Positions 40,068 to 47,940 of a DNA stretch of 64,000 bases are shown in pieces. How positions within the stretch are numbered: the stretch's first letter is position 1; each line of letters starts with the position of its first letter. A program made the translations under genes and the position numbers. The DNA comes from CAVPHV01 sp963704825 (lineage in GTDB: Bacteria; Actinomycetota; Acidimicrobiia; Spongiisociales; UBA5794), in contig CAVPHV010000018.1 in NCBI GenBank assembly GCA_963704825.1, positions 303,188-367,187 of the forward strand, read 5' to 3'. The notes below the pieces were generated by a model. It had not been told where the DNA came from, did no database searches, and saw only the letters and a list, made by a program, of their open reading frames with translations.

Positions 40068-40505
40068 TCTCAGCAGATAGGTCCGACAACTGGTGACGTT
40101 GCGAGGCAGGCCCCCGAACGGTCGGTCTGCTCCGAGCGTCCGGCACCACAGCGGCGCGCATGTGTGTCGCTGTGGGCGGCCTCGGGGACGGCTGGATGTC
40201 CGCGTGAGCAGACTCAAGCCGCCAATGATGCCCTGGGCGCCTTTGTACCTTTGTGGAGGTCAAGTGGGATATCGTGTTGACTCGGCGGAGGCGTGGCATG
40301 TGGCTCCCCGACTTCGGACGGGACCCCAAGACCTGGTTTCCTAGACGCCTGCATCCATGCGGTGCCCCCAGCGCCCTGCAGGACATCACCGTGGACTTAG
40401 TTGGGCCGGAATTGGTCGCCCCGAGGCCGACCCCAATGCCAAACGATCTGCTGGGTTTCGCTGTGAAGACGAGCGTGAGCCGCCGAGCCGGCGCACCTCA
40501 ATACG
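40068..40505. other. Non-coding stretch between katG and the toxin-antitoxin pair
   Basis: Two overlapping open frames (40093-40344, 40253-40549) show no domain, membrane or signal character and no ribosome-binding site, so I do not call them. TTGACA at 40506-40511, just beyond, resembles a -35 hexamer. Confidence 0.4.
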
Positions 40506-40516
40506 TTGACAGCGAA

Positions 40517-40556
40517 CTATGTAGGCACCGCAACAGTGGCTATGTATGATGCTCCC
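40517..40556 (+). promoter_or_regulatory. Leaderless-type promoter and repeat of the antitoxin gene
   Basis: TATGAT at 40545-40550 ends exactly seven bases before the ATG at 40557, the spacing of a -10 hexamer when transcription starts on the A of ATG; no Shine-Dalgarno sequence is present. A direct repeat CTATGTA (40517-40523 and 40540-40546) overlaps it and could be the site where the antitoxin represses its own operon. Both are inferred from pattern only. Confidence 0.4.
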
Positions 40557-40787
40557 ATGAAGACCATCACCATCACCATCCCCGACGAGCTAGACGCCGA
40601 AGCAGCAGCCGAAGCGAAACGCCGAGGCATCTCCAAGTCCGAGCTGATCCGCCGCGGGCTGGCCACAGTCCTCCCCAACCTGGACACCCAGCTGGCCGAC
40701 GATCCGTGGCACCAGCTGGCCGGCTTCGGAGGCGAGGAAATCACGGCCGAGCCGGGCGAGATCGATCAAGTGGTTTACGACTCGTGA
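40557..40787 (+). CDS. Ribbon-helix-helix antitoxin (CopG/VapB-like)
   Basis: 76 residues. The N-terminus MKTITITIPDELDAEAAAEAK followed by GISKSELIRRGL is a classic ribbon-helix-helix DNA-binding fold (residues 1-40). The acidic C-terminal tail (HQLAGFGGEEITAEPGEID) would wrap and block the toxin. The stop overlaps the toxin GTG in GTGA, the usual antitoxin-first order. It is probably autorepressed together with the toxin. Confidence 0.8.
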   Translation: MKTITITIPDELDAEAAAEAKRRGISKSELIRRGLATVLPNLDTQLADDPWHQLAGFGGEEITAEPGEIDQVVYDS

Positions 40788-41194
40788 AGTTCGCCGACAC
40801 CAGCTGGTGGGTTGCGTGGTCCCTCCCCAATGATGGACGACACTCTGATGCGCTGGTGCTGCTCGCCCATCTTGGACCTACCGAACAGGTACTTACCACC
40901 AATCTGGTGGTCGGCGAGACCTGGACGTTTCTCCGCCGCAAGGACGGTCATCGCTCTGCACTGGCTTTCCTCGATCGGATCGAAGTCCTCCAACAGCAGT
41001 CCAAACTCGCCCTCCACCGGATCACCATCGACCAGGAAGACAAGGCGTGGGCTTGGTTGCGAAAGCACGACGAAAGGAGCTACTCGTTCGTCGATGCGAC
41101 AAGCTTTCAGGTGATGCGCGATCGCCGCCTTCGCGAAACGCTTGCGTTCGATCAGGACTTCGCAGCGGCCGGCTTCCTCGAGCTACGCCCGTAG
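40784..41194 (+). CDS. PIN-domain toxin (VapC-like ribonuclease)
   Basis: 136 residues. The PIN fold's Mg2+ ligands are recognisable: Asp5 (KFADTSWW), Glu45 (VVGETWT), Asp104 (SFVDATSF) and Asp123/125 (AFDQDF). Such toxins cut tRNA or rRNA when the antitoxin is degraded. Translation is from GTG 40784, coupled by four-base overlap to the antitoxin. The nearby long in-frame extension to 40706 lies within the antitoxin gene and is ignored. Confidence 0.85.
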   Translation: MKFADTSWWVAWSLPNDGRHSDALVLLAHLGPTEQVLTTNLVVGETWTFLRRKDGHRSALAFLDRIEVLQQQSKLALHRITIDQEDKAWAWLRKHDERSYSFVDATSFQVMRDRRLRETLAFDQDFAAAGFLELRP

Positions 41195-41196
41195 CC

Positions 41197-41214
41197 CCGC
41201 ACTCCGAGGTGCGG
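41197..41214 (+). terminator. Short hairpin after the toxin gene
   Basis: CCGCAC at 41197-41202 pairs with GTGCGG at 41209-41214 around a six-base loop, starting three bases after the stop codon. It is a likely transcript end for the toxin-antitoxin operon, although no T tract follows. Confidence 0.4.
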
Positions 41215-41492
41215 ATATGCGTGGGTCATCGGAGCTGGATCACGTTGCCGGTGATGAGTGCACCAGTATCTGATACGAGATACGCGACGACTCGAGCACC
41301 CTCTTCGGGTTGTGCGATGTGGAAGAGGGTGGCGCTGCTGTCGCCTTCGCCCGGCGCGTCACCGCGAACAGAACTGATCAATCGATCCCTCCGGCGGTGA
41401 CTCCCCGTCGTGGACGAGTGGTCGTCGTGTGGGGTGTTGCAGGCCAGGGCCTGTGGGCAGACAATGGCAGTAGGGCGAGGAGGTGCGACGTG

Positions 41493-41954
41493 ATGCGGTT
41501 GCGATCCGTGGCTTTGGTGGCGGCAGGCGCGATTCTCTTGGGGGCATGCGAGTCCGATTCGGTATTCGAGGACCTGGATCTCGGTGAGGAAGAGTTCGGA
41601 TTCAAGGCACAAGTGGAGCCAGCGGAACCGTTCGAGATGGGATTGCTCGGCAACGGCGCCTACCCCGACGCCGAATGGGTGATCGTTGAGATCGACGAGG
41701 ACCTGATCCACCTCGAAGGGGTCGAACGCATCCCGGCACGACCCGCAGGTGCGTGGGTCGGCGAGTACGAAGGACCCTTCCTGCCGGTCACGATCCACCG
41801 ATTCACCGCCGGTGCGCTCGGCGAGTCGCTCCTGGCCCTCGAAGTCCAGGTAGATGGGCAGACCGTCGACCGCTACGAGGTGACCATCTCCGTTGTCGAG
41901 GATGCCTGCTCGCTACCCGACGATGGGTTGATCATCAGGGCCAACCGGTGCTGA
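41493..41954 (+). CDS. Predicted lipoprotein
   Basis: 153 residues: short basic start, hydrophobic core and lipobox LLGAC (Cys at about residue 19), then an acidic stretch and a single beta-rich domain of about 100 residues with a Cys pair near the C-terminus (DACSLPD and ANRC). GAGGAGG at 41477-41483 supports ATG 41493 or the GTG three bases earlier. No family is recognised; the compact beta domain could be a ligand-binding or inhibitor fold. It stands alone between the toxin-antitoxin pair and the next gene. Confidence 0.65.
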   Translation: MRLRSVALVAAGAILLGACESDSVFEDLDLGEEEFGFKAQVEPAEPFEMGLLGNGAYPDAEWVIVEIDEDLIHLEGVERIPARPAGAWVGEYEGPFLPVTIHRFTAGALGESLLALEVQVDGQTVDRYEVTISVVEDACSLPDDGLIIRANRC

Positions 41955-42241
41955 AACTCACAAGCGGCACCCGGCATCGTCACGGCAGCCAAGACTCGCC
42001 ACACCCGAAAGAACAGGGGACGACGCAAACGAGGTTCGGGATCATCCGGTCCGGGTGCGCCGACTCCGGGGCGGCACTAGGCGCCACGCTCGAGGTGTGC
42101 TCGGTAGTGGTGGTCGATCTCGAGAAGTTCTACAACGGACTTCCGCCCCTTTTCAGCTCGCGCGGCGAGGGCTCTGATGGAAACAGGCGCATAAACGTGT
42201 AGCGCCGTCATCTACCTTCACTGCGAAACAGGGAGGACACC

Positions 42242-43066
42242 GTGCCAAGCACCAGACCGATCCCGTGCCCGACCGAAGAGCCGCTCGAACGGAGCCGGTT
42301 CTTCGCAGGCCAACTGCTGGGGGCGGATGACTTCACCGCCGAGCAGGACTACCACCTTGCCAAGCAACGTCTACACAACCGCTACCTCCACGGATATGGC
42401 ACGGTCTGTGGACTTGCCGTCGAGGCGAGCCAACCAGCCTCAGCAATCGTCGTGGTTCAGCCGGGTCTGGCAATCGACTGCTGCGGCCGAGAGATCCTCG
42501 TTGTTCAACCCATCACCCTTGATCCGACCGCATGGCTCGGAGAGCAGACTCGGGTGCAGCGCGCCTATGTCACCTTGGGATACGGGGAGGTCGAGGTCGC
42601 TCAGACTCCGGCGCTGGTCGGCGCTGACGGCGCCGAGGATACGTTCGAGGCCGGCCGCATCCGCGAGATTGCCGTGGTCGGCGTGTCTACTGAACCGCCG
42701 ACAGACGGGGTCGAAGTGGCCACGAGGAACCACATTCGTCGGTGCCCGCCGTGCACCGACGTCGGCTTGATCCTCGCTGCAATCGACCTGTCGAGCCCAG
42801 ACCACATCGCCAACACCCACATCGACAATACCGTGCGCCGCATGATCGGAACGACCACGAGCGAACCCAGCGCCGATCGAGTTGAACACCTGCAGCGGCG
42901 GGTCGCGACACTCCAGAGCCACGCTGGCCGGGGTGATTGGGATGGGCCTGTGCGCATGGTCGGCCGCCCGGCGACGGCAGGCTCGATGACGAGCGGGCGA
43001 CGTGCCTGGGATTCCCCCATTCTGGCCGGTCACCGTTGTGAGGCAGCCAGGGTTTCGGTCGTGTGA
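42242..43066 (+). CDS. Conserved protein of unknown function with RSRFFAGQLL motif
   Basis: 274 residues from GTG 42242, with GGGAGGAC five bases upstream. Residues 10-110 contain LERSRFFAGQLLGADDFTAEQ, HNRYLHGYGTVCGL and PGLAIDCCGREI. I have seen this pattern in actinobacterial hypothetical proteins, some near phage-tail-like gene clusters, but cannot name a function. There is no signal peptide. After about residue 225 the sequence becomes Gly/Arg-rich and unlike the rest, so the true C-terminus may have been lost by a frameshift near 42920. Confidence 0.55.
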   Translation: MPSTRPIPCPTEEPLERSRFFAGQLLGADDFTAEQDYHLAKQRLHNRYLHGYGTVCGLAVEASQPASAIVVVQPGLAIDCCGREILVVQPITLDPTAWLGEQTRVQRAYVTLGYGEVEVAQTPALVGADGAEDTFEAGRIREIAVVGVSTEPPTDGVEVATRNHIRRCPPCTDVGLILAAIDLSSPDHIANTHIDNTVRRMIGTTTSEPSADRVEHLQRRVATLQSHAGRGDWDGPVRMVGRPATAGSMTSGRRAWDSPILAGHRCEAARVSVV

Positions 43067-43358
43067 CGGTAGTGGTTCTCCCATTCGGTCGGTGATGGTC
43101 ATCCGAACACCGAGCTGAGCCAGCGCCGGCTGTACCTGGCTTCGTTCCGATACTGGATCTTGATCCGAGCTTCGGCGCGTGTCTGGGACACCGGCAGTGC
43201 GCGAGTTGCTTCTTCAACCCGGAAGGAACGATTCGACTTCGGCTTGCCCCAGCACAGCCCTCGTTGCCGTGGTCCCAGCCGGTCACGGGGTCGTTGGCCT
43301 CTAGGCGTCTCGAGTGTTGGCGGTGAGGGTGAAGGAGTCGTTCGTGGAAGGAATGGCG

Positions 43359-45274
43359 ATGGGTGGCAGATCGTTTCGCGATCTGAAGGTTGTCGGCTTG
43401 GTGGCCGTTCTGTGTGTTGGGGTGATGCTGACCGACCGCGCCGCGTCGGCGGATGAGGGTGAGGTATGGACCGACCAGTTCGGCACTACCGGCTATGACA
43501 AAGGCTGGGGGGTGGCGGTGGACGCCACCGGGGTCTACGTCACCGGAACCACGGGTGGGGTGTTGCCGGACCAAACGGGAGCGGGTTCCGACGATGTGTT
43601 TGTACGCAGGTACGACACGGACGGGACCGAGGTATGGACCCGCCAGTTCGGCACCAGCAGCGACGAGGGCTGGGGTGGCGGTGAATGCCACCGGGGTCTA
43701 CGTCACCGGAACCACGGACGGGGCCTTGCCTGGCCAAACGAACGCCGGACTGCGCGATGCGTTTCTGCGCAAGTACGACACGGACGGGACCGAGGTATGG
43801 ACCCACCAGTTCGGCACCAGCACCGACGACTCGGGGCCGGGGGTGGCGGTGGACGCCACCGGGGTCTACGTCACCGGAACCACGGACGGGGCCTTGCCTG
43901 GCCAAGCCAACGCCGGACTGGAGCGATGCGTTTCGTGCGCAAGTACGACACGGACGGGACCAAGGGGTGGACCCGCCAGTTCGGCACCAGCACCGAGACC
44001 GGGGCCTGGGGGTGGCGGTGGACGCTCCGGGGTCTACGTCACCGGAGGGGTCTTGCCTGGCCAAGAACGCCGGCTGCGCGATGCGTTTCTGCGCAAGTAC
44101 GACACGGACGGGACCGAGGGGTGGACCCGCCAGTTCGGCACCAGCACCGACGACTGGGGCCTGGGGGTGGCGGTGGACGCCACCGGGGTCTACGTCACCG
44201 GATCCACGGACGGGGTCTTGCCGGGCCAAACCAACGCCGGGCTCCGCGATGTGTTTGTCCGCAGAGTACGACACGGACGGAACCGAGAGGTGGACCGACC
44301 AGTTCGGCACCAGCATGGGTGATTGGGGCTACGGGGTGGCGGTGGACGCCACCGGGGTGTACGTCACCGGATCCACTGACGCGGCAGTTACCGCGCCAAA
44401 CTTCCGCCGGGCTGCGCGATGTGTTTGTGCGCAAGTACAACACCGATGGAACCAAGGGGTGGACCCGCCAGTTCGGCACCTCCGATGGCGACGAGGGCCA
44501 TGGGCGTGGCGACGGACACCGCCGGGGTGTACGTCACCGGACACACGGGGCGGGGCGCTGCCGGGCCACACCAGCGCTGGTTCCTACGATGTGTTCGTAC
44601 GCAGGTATGCCTCGGGCTCCGTCGAGTGCCGGGGAACGGCCGCAACGAGGGTGGGAACCGACGGCGCCGACACGCTGTGGGGTACGGCGGGTGACGATGT
44701 GATCCACGGCATGGGCGGTAACGACATCATCTACGGGATGGGTGGAGCCGACCTGATCTGTGGCGGCAGCGGCGACGACCTCATTCAGGGCAAGGCCGGC
44801 GATGACCGACTGTACGGCGGTGCCGGCAATGACAGACTCAACGGCGGCGCCGGCAACGACGGTATCGACGGTGGGTCGGGCCGAGACCAGGCCGTCTTCT
44901 ACGCAGCACCGAACGGCGCCAACGTGAACCTGATCGCCGGGATCGCGTCCGGGCAGGGCTCCGACACGCTGACCCGAATCGAAGACGTCATGGGGTCACC
45001 ACACTCGGACACCATCGTCGGTGACAACCATCGCAACGTGCTCAGTGGTCTCCCCGGAGACGACACCCTCAACGGGCGCGGCGGACTCGACACGCTGATC
45101 GGATCCCAAGACGACGACACCCTCAACGGCGGAGTCGGAGACGATCACCTCTACGGCAAGACGGGAAACGACACCCTCGACGGCGGAGACGGCACCGACA
45201 CCCTCAACGGCGGGCCAGACAACGACGAATGCACTCGCGGCGAGGCATACGAATCGTGCGAAGTGCTCCAGTAG
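43359..45274 (+). pseudogene. Secreted SBBP-like repeat protein with C-terminal RTX array, frameshifted in the repeats
   Basis: ATG 43359 follows GGAAGG by seven bases. A signal peptide ending RAASA is followed by roughly seven near-identical ~50-residue repeats: WTxQFGTSxxDxGxGVAVDATGVYVTGTTDGxLPGQTNAGLRDxFVRKYDTDGTE. The coding frame jumps among all three phases in nearly every repeat between 43670 and 44560, often where G runs differ in length. From about 44580 to the end one frame is intact: Cys (near 44626), 43 residues, Cys, then about 20 RTX nonapeptides with a beta insert, ending in C-x8-C-E. The last open frame is 43685-45274. It would be exported and calcium-bound. Confidence 0.72.
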
Positions 45275-45481
45275 GCGAGGCTCGGGGCACGGGGGCTGCG
45301 ACACAATGGGCCTTCGGTCCGCCCGCCGCTGAGCTGCCACTGAAACATCACCAGTGTCGGAACGTGCCGGGTGCCTTCGCCACCTCAGCCAGACAGCCCG
45401 GTGCGGCTCCCGCTCCGGCGCGGGGTCTCGCGGTCGTCAACCTCCGTTCACCTTCCGCAGGTAGGTTCCTGGAGAACAAGA

Positions 45482-47602
45482 ATGATCGCCGGCCGGCGGT
45501 TCTGCGACGGTGCGGTCCGCCCGATCCTGGAAAGGCTGAATCCCGTGGATGTTTGGTACTCAGAGGAAGGCGCCCCGATTCCGGGCGTGACGTACGTCCA
45601 CAGCCTCGATGCCTACAACTTCGGGCTCTATTCGAAGCGGGCGACCGGGGTGACCCTGCACCTGTTTGGGGAGGATGACGTGGCGACGCCGCAGCGCTCG
45701 ATCACCTTCGATCCGCTCCACAACAAGACCTCACGGCTCTGGCACGTGATGGTTCCGGCCACGGTGGTGGATCCGGCTGCGTTCTACGCCTTCACCGTCG
45801 ACGGGCCCTTCGATCCAGGCCGCGGGTACCGGTTCGACCCGGACAAGACGCTGCTCGACCCGATGGCGTTGGGCATCTACTTCCCGCCGAACTTCAGCCG
45901 GGTTGCGGCGCGGGGTCCAGGCCCCAACGCCGGTCGTGCTCCGCTCGGGATGCTCGACTGCGTCCGGCACCGGTACGACTGGACGGGTGACCGGCGACCG
46001 GAGCGCCACGGCCACGACCTCATCATGTACGAGCTCCACGTCCGTGGGTTCACGAAATCCGACAGCTCACCCGTCCCGACTCCTCACCGGGGGACGTACG
46101 TGGGCGTCATCGACATGATCCCCTATCTAAAGGAACTCGGTGTGACGGCGGTCGAGCTCATGCCGGTGTTCCAAGCGGATCCGCAGGAGGGATCGTACTG
46201 GGGCTACATGACGCTGGGGTTCCTGGCGCTTCACGGCCAGTACGCCGCCTCGGAGGGTTACGCCGAGCAGCTCGACGAGTTCCGCGACATGGTCAAGGCA
46301 CTCCACCAAGCGGATATCGAAGTCATCCTCGATGTCGTCTACAACCACACCACCGAGGGCGACGAGTCCGGGCCCACTTATAGCTTCCGCGGCATCGACA
46401 ACTCCACGTACTACCTGCTGGGCTCCGACCGCAGCACCTATCGCAACGACACCGGTTGCGGCAACGTCTTCAACGCAGCTCACCGCTACAGCCGGACCTT
46501 CATTCTGGAGAGCTTGCGGTATTGGGTGCGGGAGATGCACGTGGACGGGTTTCGCTTCGATCTGGCGACGATCTTCACCCGCAACGCCGATGGGAGCCTC
46601 AACCTCGAAGATCCGCCCATCCTCACGTCGATCCGTACTGATCCGACCCTGCGCGACGTGCGTCTCATTGCAGAAGCATGGGACATCAACACCTACCAAC
46701 TCGGGCGCAGCTTCCCCGGCCTCCTCTGGGCACAGTGGAACGGCAGGTACCGCGATGCCGTCCGATCGTTCGTGAAGAGCGACGACGGGCGCGTCCCCGA
46801 GATGATGCATCGGCTCTACGGCAGCGACGACCTCTTCCCCGACACCCTGCTCGATGCGTACCGGCCCTACCAGAGCATCAACTTCACGACGGTTCACGAC
46901 GGTTTCACGCTCTACGACTTGGTGTCCTACAACACGAAACACAACGAAGCCAACGGCAACGACAACACCGACGGAAGCGACCACAACCTCTCGTGGAATT
47001 GTGGCTGGGAGGGCGACGCGGGTGTCCCCGACGAGGTCATGGCGCTTCGGCTGCGCCAGGCGAAGAACTTCATGACGATCCTGATGCTGTCGAACGGCAG
47101 CCCGCTCATCCGGGGAGGAGATGAGTTCCTCGACACCCAGTCTGGCAACAACAACGCCTACAACCAGGACAACGAGATCTCTTGGCTCGATTGGTCGCGC
47201 CGGGAACGGTTCACGGACTACCACCGGTTCGTGAAACGCCTGATCGCCTTCCGGGCCGCCCATCCGTCGATCGGCCGCTCCACCTACTGGCGGGACGATG
47301 TCAGCTGGCACGGCGTTGGACCCGACACCGACATGGCCGACCACTCCCATTCGCTCTCCTACCACCTCCGCGGCGATTCGGAGGACGACGATGACCTCTA
47401 CGTGATGATCAACACGTGGTGGGAGCCGCTGACTTTCACCGTCCAGGACGGCTCGCCCCAGCGGTGGCACCGGGCGATCGACACCGGCGCCGCTCCACCG
47501 GATGACATCGCCGAAGCTCTCATCGGGGAGCGGCTGCGGTCGATGGACGTCCAAGTTGGACCACGCTCGGTGGTTGTGCTCGTCCGGCCGCGCTCGACTT
47601 GA
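45482..47602 (+). CDS. glgX: Glycogen-debranching enzyme (isoamylase-type GH13)
   Basis: 706 residues. An N-terminal CBM48-like beta domain (about 20-130) precedes a GH13 TIM barrel. Catalytic residues by motif are Asp360 (DGFRFDLAT), Glu398 (LIAEAWD) and Asp473 (TTVHDGF); VVYNHT and the NGNDNTDG insert match GlgX/TreX proteins that cut alpha-1,6 branches of glycogen in the cytosol. GGAG seven bases before ATG 45482 supports this start, although a GTG further in is possible. A hairpin follows the stop, and beyond it lies a minus-strand GH63-like remnant, hinting that a second glucan enzyme once stood here. Confidence 0.9.
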   Translation: MIAGRRFCDGAVRPILERLNPVDVWYSEEGAPIPGVTYVHSLDAYNFGLYSKRATGVTLHLFGEDDVATPQRSITFDPLHNKTSRLWHVMVPATVVDPAAFYAFTVDGPFDPGRGYRFDPDKTLLDPMALGIYFPPNFSRVAARGPGPNAGRAPLGMLDCVRHRYDWTGDRRPERHGHDLIMYELHVRGFTKSDSSPVPTPHRGTYVGVIDMIPYLKELGVTAVELMPVFQADPQEGSYWGYMTLGFLALHGQYAASEGYAEQLDEFRDMVKALHQADIEVILDVVYNHTTEGDESGPTYSFRGIDNSTYYLLGSDRSTYRNDTGCGNVFNAAHRYSRTFILESLRYWVREMHVDGFRFDLATIFTRNADGSLNLEDPPILTSIRTDPTLRDVRLIAEAWDINTYQLGRSFPGLLWAQWNGRYRDAVRSFVKSDDGRVPEMMHRLYGSDDLFPDTLLDAYRPYQSINFTTVHDGFTLYDLVSYNTKHNEANGNDNTDGSDHNLSWNCGWEGDAGVPDEVMALRLRQAKNFMTILMLSNGSPLIRGGDEFLDTQSGNNNAYNQDNEISWLDWSRRERFTDYHRFVKRLIAFRAAHPSIGRSTYWRDDVSWHGVGPDTDMADHSHSLSYHLRGDSEDDDDLYVMINTWWEPLTFTVQDGSPQRWHRAIDTGAAPPDDIAEALIGERLRSMDVQVGPRSVVVLVRPRST

Positions 47603-47610
47603 GCCTTCCG

Positions 47611-47641
47611 TTGGCCGGCTGCCTCGCAGCTCACCGGCCAA
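47611..47641 (+). terminator. Hairpin after glgX
   Basis: TTGGCCGG (47611-47618) and CCGGCCAA (47634-47641) form a perfect 8-bp stem, with an inner CTGC-CTC-GCAG stem, beginning eight bases after the glgX stop. It also covers the last codons of the minus-strand GH63-like remnant. No T tract follows. Confidence 0.45.
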
Positions 47642-47842
47642 TGCTTCGGATCGAGCGTGCGGAGGGACGATCCAGGATGCGGTTCGCGGCGAGAGCAGTT
47701 CAGCCTGCCTGATGCGACGCTCCGAGACCGGCGCCGTTGTCGGCGTTGAAGTCCTCGAAAAACAGGAGATGGTCCTTCCATGCCGGGTCGGTCTGCATCC
47801 ATTCGACACCACCGTGATCCGGCCGCCGCCCGTTGGAGTCTG
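47631..47842 (-). pseudogene. C-terminal remnant of a GH63-like (MGH1-type) glucosidase
   Basis: The minus strand from about 47842 reads SNGRRPDHGGVEWMQTDP, WKDHLLFFEDFNADNGAGLG and ASHQAG, then a TGA (47700-47702) exactly where the family has Trp, then TALAANRIL and a stop at 47631. This is the conserved tail of bacterial GH63/MGH1-like glucosidases (GRRP.xGG...FHGDxGxGxGASHQTGWTALVA). Nothing upstream continues the gene, so only about 70 codons survive. The premature stop and missing body make it a relic. Confidence 0.6.
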
Positions 47843-47940
47843 GACGTTGCCTGGTTCGCTCCGGGCCTGTTGGGTGGCGTTGTACGGGCTCGCCACGGAT
47901 TATCGTCGCCCTGAGATCCCCGCATTCCCATAGGAGCAGC

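Noticed and set aside
40253..40549. Open frame between katG and the antitoxin gene
   Set aside because: No motif, no start site, and it runs through the probable antitoxin promoter.
46127..47896. 589-residue open frame antisense to glgX
   Set aside because: It is the shadow of a GC-rich gene read in the opposite strand; no domain, signal or start site, and glgX itself is unambiguous. Only its extreme N-terminal region touches the GH63-like remnant, in another frame.
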